Positions 6,257 through 13,492 of a stretch of DNA of 17,999 bases are shown one piece after another. The stretch is from Candidatus Faecalibacterium faecipullorum (GTDB taxonomy: Bacteria > Bacillota > Clostridia > Oscillospirales > Ruminococcaceae), in contig DWXX01000036.1 of NCBI GenBank assembly GCA_019118985.1, positions 1-17,999 of the forward strand. Direction: 5' to 3'. The notes beneath the pieces are model-generated. The model had not been told where the DNA came from. It worked only from the letters and a program-made list of their open reading frames with translations, and ran no database searches. The position numbers and the translations under genes are program-made. How positions within the stretch are numbered: the first letter of the stretch is position 1; every line of letters begins with the position of its first letter.

Positions 6257-8863
6257 ATGGCAGACACACCCAAGCGGCTGGTGGTGGGGGTGCTGGCCCA
6301 CGTCGACTCGGGCAAGACCACCCTGTCTGAGGCGGTGCTCTTTCGCGCCGGGGCCATCCGCAGGCTGGGCCGGGTGGACCACCAGGACGCCTTCCTGGAC
6401 ACCGACAGCCTCGAGCGGGCCCGGGGCATCACCATCTTTGCCAAGCAGGCGCTGTTCACGGCGGGGGGGACGGCCGTCTCCTGGCTGGACACCCCCGGCC
6501 ACGTCGACTTTTCGGCCGAGGCCGAGCGGACGGTGGGGGTGCTGGACTACGCGGTGCTGGTCATCAGCGGCCCCGCCGGGGTGCAGAGCCACACCGAGAC
6601 CCTCTGGGCCCTGCTGCGCCGCCGCCATGTGCCCACCTTCCTCTTTATCAACAAGATGGACCTGCCGGGCCCCGGCCGGGGGGCCATCCTCGCGCAGCTG
6701 CGCAGCCGGCTGGGGGAGGGGTTCGTGGACTTTTCGGCCGGCGTCCCCGCCGCCGAGCGGGAGGAGGCGCTGGCTTTGTGCAGCGAGCGGCTGATGGACG
6801 CCTGCCTTGCGGGGCGGCCCCTGCCCGATGAGGACGTGGTCACCGCCATCGCCCGGCGGCAGGTCTTTCCCTGCTGGTTCGGCTCGGCCCTCAGGCTGGA
6901 GGGGGTGGACGAGCTGCTGGACGGCCTCGACCGCTGGACCCGCCCCGCCCCCGCCGGGGAGCATTTCGGCGCACGGGTGTTCAAGCTCTCCCAGGACGAG
7001 CAGGGCGCCCGGCTGACCTGGCTGCGGGTGACCGGCGGCGTTTTGAAGGTCAAGGACCCCCTGGCCGGCGGCGCGGGGGAGGCCGCCTGGTCCGCCAAGG
7101 CCGACCAGCTGCGGCTGTACTCGGGGGCAAAGTATACCCTCGCCCAGGCGGTCTATCCCGGCCAGGTCTGCGCGGTGACCGGCCTGCCCGACGCAAAGCC
7201 GGGGGAGGGCCTCGGGGCCGAGCGGGACGCCGGCGACCCCATGCTGGAGCCGGTGCTGACCTACCGGGTCATCCTGCCCGAGGGCGCCGACGTCCACAAG
7301 GCCCTGGCCGCCATCCGCCGCGTCGAGGCGGAGATCCCCGAGCTGCACACCGTCTGGGACGAGGCCCTCGGCCAGATCCACCTCCGCCTGATGGGCCAGA
7401 TCCAGCTGGAGGTGCTGCAGAGCATCCTCGCCCGCCGCTGCGGGCTGGAGGTGAGCTTTGACGAGGGGGGCATCCTCTACAAAGAGACCATCGCCGAGGC
7501 GGTGGAGGGGGTGGGCCACTACGAGCCGCTGCGCCACTACGCCGAGGTCCACCTCAAGCTGGAGCCCCTGCCCCCCGGCAGCGGCATCCAGTACGACGCC
7601 GACTGCCGCGAGGAGGTGCTGGCCCGCAGCTGGCAGCGGCTGGTGCTGGCAAACCTCGCCGAGAAGGAGCACAAGGGGGTGCTGACCGGCGCCCCCCTGA
7701 CCGACGTGCGGATCACCCTCATCGCCGGGCGGGCCCACCTCAAGCACACCGAGGGCGGCGACTTCCGCCAGGCGGCGCTGCGGGCGGTCCGCCAGGGGCT
7801 GATGATGACCAAAAGCGTCCTGCTCGAGCCGTGGTACCGCTTCCGCCTCGAGCTGCCGGCCGAAAGCCTCGGCCGCGCCATGAACGACATCCAGCAGATG
7901 GGCGGCAGCTTTGCCCCCGCCGGGCAGGCAGGGGAGGGGCAGGCCCTGCTGGAGGGCTCGGCCCCGGTGGCCGGGCTGCGGGGCTACCCCCGGGCCCTGG
8001 CCGGCTACACCCACGGCCGGGGCCGCATCACCCTGACCCCCGACGGCTGCCGCCCCTGCGCCGACGCCGCCGCGGTCGTCGCCGCCGCCGGCTACGACCC
8101 CGTCCGCGACCTTGAGAACACCCCCGACTCGGTCTTCTGCGCCCACGGGGCGGGCTTCGTCGTCCCCTGGGACAAGGTGCGCCAGCATATGCACGTCGAG
8201 AGCGGCTGGGGCAAGGCAAAGCCGACCCGCCCCGACCCGCCTGCCCCCGCCCGCCGCGCCGCCGGCTCCGGCCTCGAGCAGGACGCCGAGCTGATGCGCA
8301 TCTTTGAGCAGACCTACGGCCCCATCAAGCGGGACCCGCTGGCCGCCTTCCGCCCGGTCAGGAGCAGCCGGCCCGACTTTGCCGCCGAGCAGTGGTCGGT
8401 CCTGCCCGAGTACCTGCTGGTGGACGGCTACAACATCATCTTCGCCTGGGAGGACCTCAAGGCCCTGGCCGCCGACAGCCTGGCCGCCGCCCGCCAGAAG
8501 CTGATGGACATCCTGTGCAACTACCAGGGGTTCAAGCAGTGCGCGGTCATCCTGGTCTTTGACGCCTACCGGGTGCCGGGCAGCCCCGGCGTCATCGAGC
8601 AGTACCACAACATCCACGTCGTCTACACCCGCGAGGCCGAGACCGCCGATATGTACATCGAGCGGGTCACCCACGAGATCGGGCGGGACCGCCGGGTCCG
8701 GGTGGCCACCTCGGACGGGATGGAGCAGATCATCATCCTCGGCCACGGGGCGCTGCGGGTCTCGGCCCGGATGTTCCGCCAGGAGGTGGACGAGGTGGAG
8801 CGCCAGATACGCCAGTACACCCAGCAGGAGGAGGAACGCCATGCAGCCCGCCGCGATCTGTGA
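6257..8863 (+). CDS. TetM/EF-G-like translational GTPase fused to a C-terminal YacP/Rae1-type NYN ribonuclease domain
   Basis: 868-aa fusion protein. The GTPase motifs are intact: G1 AHVDSGKTT (14-22), G2 in RGITI, G3 DTPGH (78-82, with the catalytic His), G4 NKMD (132-135) and G5 GSA (209-211). EF-G-type domains II-V follow, roughly at 237-325, 326-404, 405-524 and 525-615. A conserved-looking CAHGAGF segment (628-634) and an Ala/Pro-rich linker lead to residues 719-868, an NYN domain like Bacillus Rae1 (YacP). Its acidic residues are Asp723 (LLVDGYN), Asp769 (VFDAY), Asp798 (ETADMY) and Asp820 (ATSD). TetM-like GTPases bind the ribosome next to the A site, and Rae1 cuts mRNA in the ribosomal A site. 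The fusion therefore probably delivers a nuclease to ribosomes; this is inference. Classical tetracycline protection proteins are about 640 aa without this tail. RBS AAGGGGGG; second gene of the operon. Confidence 0.93.
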   Translation: MADTPKRLVVGVLAHVDSGKTTLSEAVLFRAGAIRRLGRVDHQDAFLDTDSLERARGITIFAKQALFTAGGTAVSWLDTPGHVDFSAEAERTVGVLDYAVLVISGPAGVQSHTETLWALLRRRHVPTFLFINKMDLPGPGRGAILAQLRSRLGEGFVDFSAGVPAAEREEALALCSERLMDACLAGRPLPDEDVVTAIARRQVFPCWFGSALRLEGVDELLDGLDRWTRPAPAGEHFGARVFKLSQDEQGARLTWLRVTGGVLKVKDPLAGGAGEAAWSAKADQLRLYSGAKYTLAQAVYPGQVCAVTGLPDAKPGEGLGAERDAGDPMLEPVLTYRVILPEGADVHKALAAIRRVEAEIPELHTVWDEALGQIHLRLMGQIQLEVLQSILARRCGLEVSFDEGGILYKETIAEAVEGVGHYEPLRHYAEVHLKLEPLPPGSGIQYDADCREEVLARSWQRLVLANLAEKEHKGVLTGAPLTDVRITLIAGRAHLKHTEGGDFRQAALRAVRQGLMMTKSVLLEPWYRFRLELPAESLGRAMNDIQQMGGSFAPAGQAGEGQALLEGSAPVAGLRGYPRALAGYTHGRGRITLTPDGCRPCADAAAVVAAAGYDPVRDLENTPDSVFCAHGAGFVVPWDKVRQHMHVESGWGKAKPTRPDPPAPARRAAGSGLEQDAELMRIFEQTYGPIKRDPLAAFRPVRSSRPDFAAEQWSVLPEYLLVDGYNIIFAWEDLKALAADSLAAARQKLMDILCNYQGFKQCAVILVFDAYRVPGSPGVIEQYHNIHVVYTREAETADMYIERVTHEIGRDRRVRVATSDGMEQIIILGHGALRVSARMFRQEVDEVERQIRQYTQQEEERHAARRDL

Positions 8864-9734
8864 GTCCTTTGTCTTTTCCCACATCCCGCCCCGCCCGGCC
8901 GAGAGCCACAAGGGCAGCTTCGGCCGCGTGCTGCTGGCCGCCGGCAGCCGGCGGTACCGCGGCGCGGCCGGCCTTGCCGCCGAGGGGGCCCTGCGCGCCG
9001 GCGCGGGGCTGGTCACCCTCGCCGCCATCGAGCCGGTGGCGGCCGCCGTGGCCGCTCGCCTGCCCGAGTGCTGCCTGCTGCCCTGCCCCGAGGGGGCGGG
9101 GGGCGGCATCAGCGCCGCGGCCGCCGACGCCCTGCTGGCCGAGCGGGCCAAAGCCACCGTCCTGCTGATGGGCCCCGGCATGGGCGACACCCCCGACACC
9201 CGCGCCCTGCTCTGCGCCCTGGCGGAGGCCGCGCCCTGCACGGTGGTGCTGGATGCCGACGCCCTCAACGCCGCCGCGGCCCTGCGGGCGGCAGGGCAGC
9301 CGCTGCCGCGCCCGGCGGCGGGGCATGACCTGGTCCTCACCCCCCACCCGGGGGAGATGGCCCGCCTGACCGGCCTGCCCGTCGCCGCCATCCAGGCCGA
9401 CCGCCCCGGCGCCGCGGCCCGCTGTGCGGCGCAGTGGGGCTGCACGGTGGTGCTCAAGGGCCACCGCACCCTCATCGCCGCCCCCGACGGCCGGCTGTGG
9501 CAGAACGATACCGGCAACCCCGGCCTCGCCCGGGGCGGCAGCGGGGACGTGCTGGCCGGCATGACCGCCGGCCTGGCCGCCTGCGGCCTGCCCGGCCCCA
9601 TCGCGGCCGCCTGCGCGGTCTGGCTGCACGGCGCCGCCGCCGACCGCTGCGCCCTGCGCCTGGGCCAGTACGGCATGCTCCCCCACGACCTCCTCGCCGA
9701 CCTGGGGGCCCTCTTTGCGGAACATGACAGGTAA
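8841..9734 (+). CDS. nnrD: ADP-dependent NAD(P)H-hydrate dehydratase
   Basis: 297-aa ribokinase-like enzyme that dehydrates damaged NAD(P)H hydrates back to NAD(P)H using ADP. Family signatures are visible: KGSFGRVLLAAGS near the N-terminus, then a Gly/Ala-rich GAAGLAAEGALRAGAGLVTL segment, MGPGMG, VLDADALN, LTPHPGEMARL, VVLKGHRTLI and the C-terminal NPGLARGGSGDVLAG with Asp236. Length fits the stand-alone dehydratase; the NnrE epimerase half is not fused here and is not seen in the window. The start at 8841 is chosen because AGGAGGAGGAA lies directly upstream and the N-terminus then matches the family. It lies inside the last 23 nt of the GTPase-nuclease gene in another frame, implying coupled translation. 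Confidence 0.93.
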   Translation: MQPAAICESFVFSHIPPRPAESHKGSFGRVLLAAGSRRYRGAAGLAAEGALRAGAGLVTLAAIEPVAAAVAARLPECCLLPCPEGAGGGISAAAADALLAERAKATVLLMGPGMGDTPDTRALLCALAEAAPCTVVLDADALNAAAALRAAGQPLPRPAAGHDLVLTPHPGEMARLTGLPVAAIQADRPGAAARCAAQWGCTVVLKGHRTLIAAPDGRLWQNDTGNPGLARGGSGDVLAGMTAGLAACGLPGPIAAACAVWLHGAAADRCALRLGQYGMLPHDLLADLGALFAEHDR

Positions 9735-9769
9735 CAGGCAACGGATAACAGGAAAAGGAGGCAGAAACC

Positions 9770-10501
9770 ATGCTCAAAGCACTCGAAGCCATCATTGCAG
9801 ACAGCAAAAACATCGTCTTTTTCGGCGGGGCGGGGGTCAGCACTGAGTCGGGCATCCCCGACTTTCGCAGCGTGGACGGGCTGTACAACCAGACCTACGA
9901 TTACCCGCCCGAGACCATCCTCAGCCATACCTTCTGGGAGCGCAGCCCCGCCGAGTTCTACCGCTTTTACCGCGACAAGATGATCGTCCGGGGGGCAAAG
10001 CCCAACGCGGCCCATCTGCGGCTGGCAAAGCTCGAGCGGGAGGGCAGGCTGAAGGCCGTCGTCACCCAGAACATCGACGGGCTGCACCAGGCGGCGGGCT
10101 CCAGGACGGTCTATGAGCTGCACGGCAGTACCCTGCGCAACTACTGCGTCGACTGCGGCAAGTTCTATGACGTCGGCTTCATTGCCTCGGGCGCCGGCGT
10201 GCCCCGCTGCACCGTCTGCGGCGGCATCGTCAAGCCCGACGTGGTGCTGTATGAAGAGTGCCTGGACGAGGCCACCATGGCGGGGGCCGTCGCCGCCATC
10301 CGCAAAGCCGATACCCTCATCATCGGGGGGACCAGCCTGGTGGTCTACCCGGCGGCGGGGCTGATCCGCTACTTCCGGGGCAGGCGCCTGGTGGTCATCA
10401 ATATGCAGCCCACCGCCGCCGACCGCGCGGCCGACCTGTGCATCGCAAAGCCCATCGGCCAGGTGCTGAGCGAGGAAGTCGACCTCGACGCCGCCCTTTG
10501 A
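9770..10501 (+). CDS. cobB: NAD-dependent protein deacylase of the Sir2 family
   Basis: 243-aa sirtuin that removes acyl groups from lysines, consuming NAD and releasing nicotinamide and O-acyl-ADP-ribose. It shows GAGVSTESGIPDFRS (NAD binding), TQNIDGLH, the catalytic His118 in ELHGS, and four zinc-binding cysteines at 126, 129, 147 and 150 (CVDC and CTVC). GGTSLVVYPAAGL and VVINMQPT complete the Rossmann part. The Tyr/Arg pair that marks desuccinylase-type sirtuins is not evident after DFRS, so deacetylation is the more likely activity. A strong AAAGGAGG with 8 nt spacing precedes the ATG. It follows nnrD by 35 nt with no promoter visible, so it is probably the last gene of this operon. The two neighbours both concern the NAD pool. 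Confidence 0.95.
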   Translation: MLKALEAIIADSKNIVFFGGAGVSTESGIPDFRSVDGLYNQTYDYPPETILSHTFWERSPAEFYRFYRDKMIVRGAKPNAAHLRLAKLEREGRLKAVVTQNIDGLHQAAGSRTVYELHGSTLRNYCVDCGKFYDVGFIASGAGVPRCTVCGGIVKPDVVLYEECLDEATMAGAVAAIRKADTLIIGGTSLVVYPAAGLIRYFRGRRLVVINMQPTAADRAADLCIAKPIGQVLSEEVDLDAAL

Positions 10502-10521
10502 CAAAGTCCGCCCGGCCCCTC

Positions 10522-10530
10522 TGGTATAAT
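10522..10530 (+). promoter_or_regulatory. Extended -10 promoter for the gene pair at 10578 and 11230
   Basis: TGGTATAAT is a perfect extended -10 element. A TTGACA overlaps the sirtuin stop codon but is 21 bp away, too far for a standard -35; the 17-bp position reads CAAAGT. Transcription should start near 10537. Confidence 0.7.
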
Positions 10531-10534
10531 GGCC

Positions 10535-10558
10535 CCTGCAGGCCGCTCTGCCTGCAGG
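10535..10558 (+). promoter_or_regulatory. Perfect hairpin at the 5' end of the 10578 transcript
   Basis: CCTGCAGGC (10535-10543) and GCCTGCAGG (10550-10558) are perfect inverted repeats around a six-base loop. The repeat sits just where transcription should start, and the purine-rich AAGGGG ribosome-binding site follows immediately. It could be a stabilising 5' RNA hairpin or an operator at the start site. It is not a terminator, because no T-run follows. Confidence 0.5.
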
Positions 10559-10577
10559 AAGGGGATCGGATCACTCT

Positions 10578-11204
10578 ATGCTGCAACTATCTGAACCGGC
10601 GGTGCAGCCGCGCCGCCTTTCGGCCGAGGAGTTCTGCCTGCTGGCCCGGCGGGAGGCCTCCAGCCTCTACCGCCCCCGCAGCGAGGTGCTGCGGATGCTG
10701 GCGGCGGGCCAGGCGGTGGGGGTCTGCGGGCCGCGGGCCGAGCCTTTGGCCGCCCTGATCGAGCTGCCCCTGGCCGCGAACGTCGAGGCTGCGGCCGCGC
10801 TGCGGCACTTCCTCGGCCGGCAGGGGCTGGGCCGGGGGGTGGTGCTGGGCCCGCCGGTGGGGGACAGGTCCTGCCTGCCCGCGCTGCTGGCCGCGGCCCT
10901 GCCGCCCGCCGCCCGCCGCGCGGGGGCGGGGGCGCTGTGGGCCGTGCTGGAGGCCACCCCCGACGCCGAGGACCTGCTGCCCGCCTACTTAGACGCCGGG
11001 CTGGCGCTGCGCGCCATCCGGCCGCTCAGCGGCCTTGCGCCCTGCTGGCTGTTCGCCCGCACGCCGGTGCTGCGCCGGGGCGAGCCGGTCTGGGTGCCCC
11101 TGGCCGACCGCCCACGCCTGGCCGCCCTGCTGGGCCGGGGCTGGCCGGCGGTGGGGTACGAGGCCACCGGCAGCGGCGCCGCCCTGGCCCTGTGCCCCGC
11201 ATAA
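10578..11204 (+). CDS. Protein of unknown function, possibly GNAT-like
   Basis: 208-aa soluble Ala/Leu/Arg-rich protein that I do not recognise. The only candidate start is the ATG at 10578, with AAGGGG 13 nt upstream, a long spacing that suggests modest translation. The order of segments faintly recalls an acetyltransferase of the GNAT type: AVGVCGPRAEPLAALIELP as central strands, a Gly-rich LGRGVVLGPPVGD, then LWAVLEATPDAEDLLPAYLDAGLAL, which resembles the helix before the GNAT 'Y-x-x-x-GF' end. The usual acetyl-CoA loop (Q/R-x-x-G-x-G/A) is not clear, so this is only a weak suggestion. It has its own promoter and ends 25 nt before the dehydrogenase gene, with which it is probably co-transcribed. 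Confidence 0.75.
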   Translation: MLQLSEPAVQPRRLSAEEFCLLARREASSLYRPRSEVLRMLAAGQAVGVCGPRAEPLAALIELPLAANVEAAAALRHFLGRQGLGRGVVLGPPVGDRSCLPALLAAALPPAARRAGAGALWAVLEATPDAEDLLPAYLDAGLALRAIRPLSGLAPCWLFARTPVLRRGEPVWVPLADRPRLAALLGRGWPAVGYEATGSGAALALCPA

Positions 11205-11229
11205 CATACAGAAAGGGAAGTTGAAAACC

Positions 11230-12189
11230 ATGAAGCTGGTCATACTGGAGAGCTATGTGATGGAGCCGGGGGACCTGGACTGGTCGGCGGTGCGGGCCCT
11301 TGTGCCCGACACCGTCGAGTACGTCCGCACCCCCTACGAGCAGATCGCCGAGCGGATCGGGGACGCCGAGCTGGTCATCCTCAACAAGTGCCGGATGGAC
11401 GAGGGCGTCCTCGCCCGCTGCCCCAACCTGCGCTGGGTGGGGATCATCGCCACCGGCACCGACAACCTCGACCTGGCGGCCTGCCGCCGGCATGGCGTCA
11501 GCGTGGCCAACGTGCCGGGCTACTCCACCTACAGCGTGGCCCAGATGGCCTTCAGCCTGCTGCTGGCCGTCTGCCAGTGCCCCGAACGGCAGGACCGCGC
11601 CCTCCGCGCCGGCTACTGGCAGCTGGGCGTCCCGGCCGAGTACGGCATCCTGCCGCAGGTCGAGCTGTACGGCCGCACCTTCGGCGTCTGCGGCTACGGC
11701 AGCATCGGGCGGCAGGCCGCGCGGATCGCCCGGGCCTTCGGGATGCGGGTGCTGGTTTATACCCGCACCGTCCGGCCGGAGTATGCCGCCGACGGGGTGA
11801 CCTTCACAGACCTCGACGCCCTGCTGGCCGGCAGCGACGTGGTCAGCCTGCACTGCCCGGCCACCCCCGCCACCCGCGGGATGATCGGGGCAGAGGCCCT
11901 CGCCAAAATGAAGCCGGGGGCGGTGCTGCTCAACACCGCGCGCGGCGCCCTGGTGGACGAGGGCGCGGTGGCCGCCGCCCTTGCAAGCGGGCATCTGGGC
12001 TGGTACGCCGCCGACGCCTTCGCCGCCGAGCCCCTGCCGGCGGACAGCCCCCTGCGGGCAGCCCCCCGCACCCTCTTCACCCCCCACGTGGCCTGGGCCA
12101 CCGGCGGGGCGCTGCGCCGGCTGATGGAGATCACCGCCCGCAACCTCGCCGCCTTCCTCGCCGGGGCGGGGGAGAACATCGTCAACTGA
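11230..12189 (+). CDS. D-isomer-specific 2-hydroxyacid dehydrogenase (hydroxypyruvate/glycerate dehydrogenase-like)
   Basis: 319-aa NAD(P)-dependent oxidoreductase that interconverts a 2-oxoacid and a D-2-hydroxyacid. The nucleotide-binding GYGSIG lies at about 155-160. The catalytic set is complete: Arg238 in NTARG, Glu267 in AAEP and His286 in TPHVAWAT. The N-terminal half contains IIATGTDNLDL and NVPGYSTYSVAQ, which in this superfamily is typical of the glycerate dehydrogenase/hydroxypyruvate reductase branch. The exact substrate cannot be read from the sequence. The start at 11230 is chosen over longer in-frame options because AAAGGGAAG precedes it and the upstream extension would overlap the 10578 gene. 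A terminator-like hairpin follows at 12249. Confidence 0.92.
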   Translation: MKLVILESYVMEPGDLDWSAVRALVPDTVEYVRTPYEQIAERIGDAELVILNKCRMDEGVLARCPNLRWVGIIATGTDNLDLAACRRHGVSVANVPGYSTYSVAQMAFSLLLAVCQCPERQDRALRAGYWQLGVPAEYGILPQVELYGRTFGVCGYGSIGRQAARIARAFGMRVLVYTRTVRPEYAADGVTFTDLDALLAGSDVVSLHCPATPATRGMIGAEALAKMKPGAVLLNTARGALVDEGAVAAALASGHLGWYAADAFAAEPLPADSPLRAAPRTLFTPHVAWATGGALRRLMEITARNLAAFLAGAGENIVN

Positions 12190-12226
12190 AAACGAAAAGG
12201 GTCCCGCCTTTTGCAGGGCGGGACCC
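12189..12226 (-). terminator. Intrinsic terminator for the minus-strand sigma operon
   Basis: A perfect 10-bp stem, GGGTCCCGCC (12199-12208) with GGCGGGACCC (12217-12226), encloses an eight-base loop. The T-rich tail TTTTCGTTTT exists only on the minus strand (12198-12189). It therefore serves the gene ending at 12289 and reaches into the stop codon of the opposite gene. Confidence 0.75.
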
Positions 12227-12248
12227 AACACAGGGAGTTTTGCACAGC

Positions 12249-12284
12249 GGCTCTGCCCCGTTACGCACGGGGCGGGGCCGTTTT
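12249..12284 (+). terminator. Intrinsic terminator for the plus-strand dehydrogenase gene
   Basis: A 12-bp stem with two G-U pairs, GGCTCTGCCCCG (12249-12260) with CGGGGCGGGGCC (12268-12279), encloses a seven-base loop. On the plus strand it is followed by G and TTTT. The T-run is short, so strength is uncertain. Confidence 0.55.
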
Positions 12285-12288
12285 GCGC

Positions 12289-13488
12289 TTACAGGATATA
12301 GCTCATCGCGTCGATGCGCTGGACATCGCCGTCGTCGGGGGTGCTGTCCTCTTCGCCGCTGTCCCCGGCGCTGACGCTGCCCATGCCGTCGGCGACGGCG
12401 TTCACCGCGCTGACAAGGGCGGCGGGGCAGGTGATGCTCTTGCAGTCGTAGAAGGCCAGATGGTCGATGACGTCGGCGGGGGTCAGGCTGCCGTCGAGGG
12501 TGACGTTCTGGCAGTCCACCAGGGTCAGCCCGTCGGGGAAGGCGTCCAGCAGGCTCCTGTCCACCGTGATGTTCAGCTTGTCGAAGAGGGGCTTGCCGGC
12601 CAGATAGTGGACCTCGCCGTCCAGGATGGTCTCGGTGACGGCGTCGAGGGCGTCGGCCATGCTCTCGGGCAGGTAGACGTCCCCCTCCACCTGCAGGTAG
12701 TCGAGGTCGCTCAGCGCCTCGGCGCAGTCGTCGGTCAGCCGCAGGTCCCCCAGCACCAGCAAACTGCTCCCCAGCCGGCGCAGGGCCGCGCCGTTCAGGG
12801 TCAAATCGTCCTGCTCCACCGCGGTGCCGTCGGGCAGGATGACCAGCCGGGTGTCGGGGTCAAAGAGGGGGGCCATGCTTTCGGCCAGGCTCTCGGTCAG
12901 GTAGGCTTCCCGCGCAGCAAAGCGGACCCCCTTGGCGGCCAGCTCCTCGCCGTCCAGCCCGTCGTCCACTGCGATCAGCCGCTGGGAGGCCCAGTAGAGC
13001 CGGCCCGGCTCGGCCCGCAGGGCGAAGGTGCGGTCGATGACGGCGTTGCTCTTGAGGACAGCCGCCCCGTCCGGGTAGGTCTCGATCTTGCCGTTGACGG
13101 CGGCCTTGCTGGCCAGGACGGTGGCCAGCGAGTCGGGGCAGAGGACCAGGCCGTTGATGGTCAGCCCCATATACTGGCGCAGGGCGTCGCCGGCGTCGGG
13201 GGCGATGGTCATGGTCCCGTTGACGATCAGGTACTGCCGGCCGTTGGGGGTGTTGCGCCCGGTAAAGACGGTCTTGCCGTTGAGGGTGTTGAGGGTGGTC
13301 TCGTCGTCCAGGTCGACGGCGTGCATGCAGTCCATCTGGATGGGGTAGCGGCTCATCAGCTCCCGGGCGCGGGGGTTGGTGACGGCCATCATGGCGTCGA
13401 TCCGGATGCTGTCGTACTGGCTGAGGGTGGATTCCTGCATTTTGCGCAGGTCGCAGAACATGGTGTCGATCACAAGTTTCTTGCCCAT
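12289..13488 (-). CDS. Repeat-rich soluble protein of unknown function, partner of the ECF sigma factor
   Basis: 399-aa protein without signal peptide or membrane segment. I do not recognise the family. From about residue 85 it is built of repeated strand-turn units of about 22 residues with the pattern hydrophobic-x-hydrophobic-N/D/E-G-x-hydrophobic-x-hydrophobic-x-P-D/E. Examples are YLIVNGTMTIAPD, GLTINGLVLCPDS, YLQVEGDVYLPES and LTLVDCQNVTLDG. This suggests a solenoid, either a beta-helix or a leucine-rich-repeat-like fold. The C-terminal tail is acidic (GDSGEEDSTPDDGD). The N-terminus (MGKKLVIDTMFCDLRKM) includes one of several scattered cysteines. It starts 4 nt after the sigma factor stop, and its ribosome-binding site lies in the sigma gene's last codons, so the two are translated together. 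Because no anti-sigma gene is visible, it is a candidate regulator or principal target; this is inference. Confidence 0.85.
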   Translation of the reverse strand: MGKKLVIDTMFCDLRKMQESTLSQYDSIRIDAMMAVTNPRARELMSRYPIQMDCMHAVDLDDETTLNTLNGKTVFTGRNTPNGRQYLIVNGTMTIAPDAGDALRQYMGLTINGLVLCPDSLATVLASKAAVNGKIETYPDGAAVLKSNAVIDRTFALRAEPGRLYWASQRLIAVDDGLDGEELAAKGVRFAAREAYLTESLAESMAPLFDPDTRLVILPDGTAVEQDDLTLNGAALRRLGSSLLVLGDLRLTDDCAEALSDLDYLQVEGDVYLPESMADALDAVTETILDGEVHYLAGKPLFDKLNITVDRSLLDAFPDGLTLVDCQNVTLDGSLTPADVIDHLAFYDCKSITCPAALVSAVNAVADGMGSVSAGDSGEEDSTPDDGDVQRIDAMSYIL

Positions 13489-13492
13489 ACGT

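Noticed and set aside
6257..8863. Labelling the GTPase as a tetracycline resistance gene
   Set aside because: The decoding-site loop residues differ from TetM, the protein is over 200 residues longer with a nuclease domain, and the context is chromosomal housekeeping without mobile elements.
9725..9757. Three short ACAGG/AACAGG-like repeats between nnrD and the sirtuin gene
   Set aside because: The units are only about five bases, irregular in spacing, and end in an ordinary ribosome-binding site; too short to support a function.
6137..10504. A 1455-codon open frame on the minus strand, opposite the GTPase-nnrD-sirtuin genes
   Set aside because: It is a by-product of GC-rich third codon positions; it has no domain logic, low-complexity composition and no ribosome-binding site, while the plus strand encodes clear families.
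10498..10530. TTGACA and TATAAT as a matched promoter pair
   Set aside because: The spacer is 21 bp, beyond the usual 16-18; the TG-extended -10 alone explains the promoter better.
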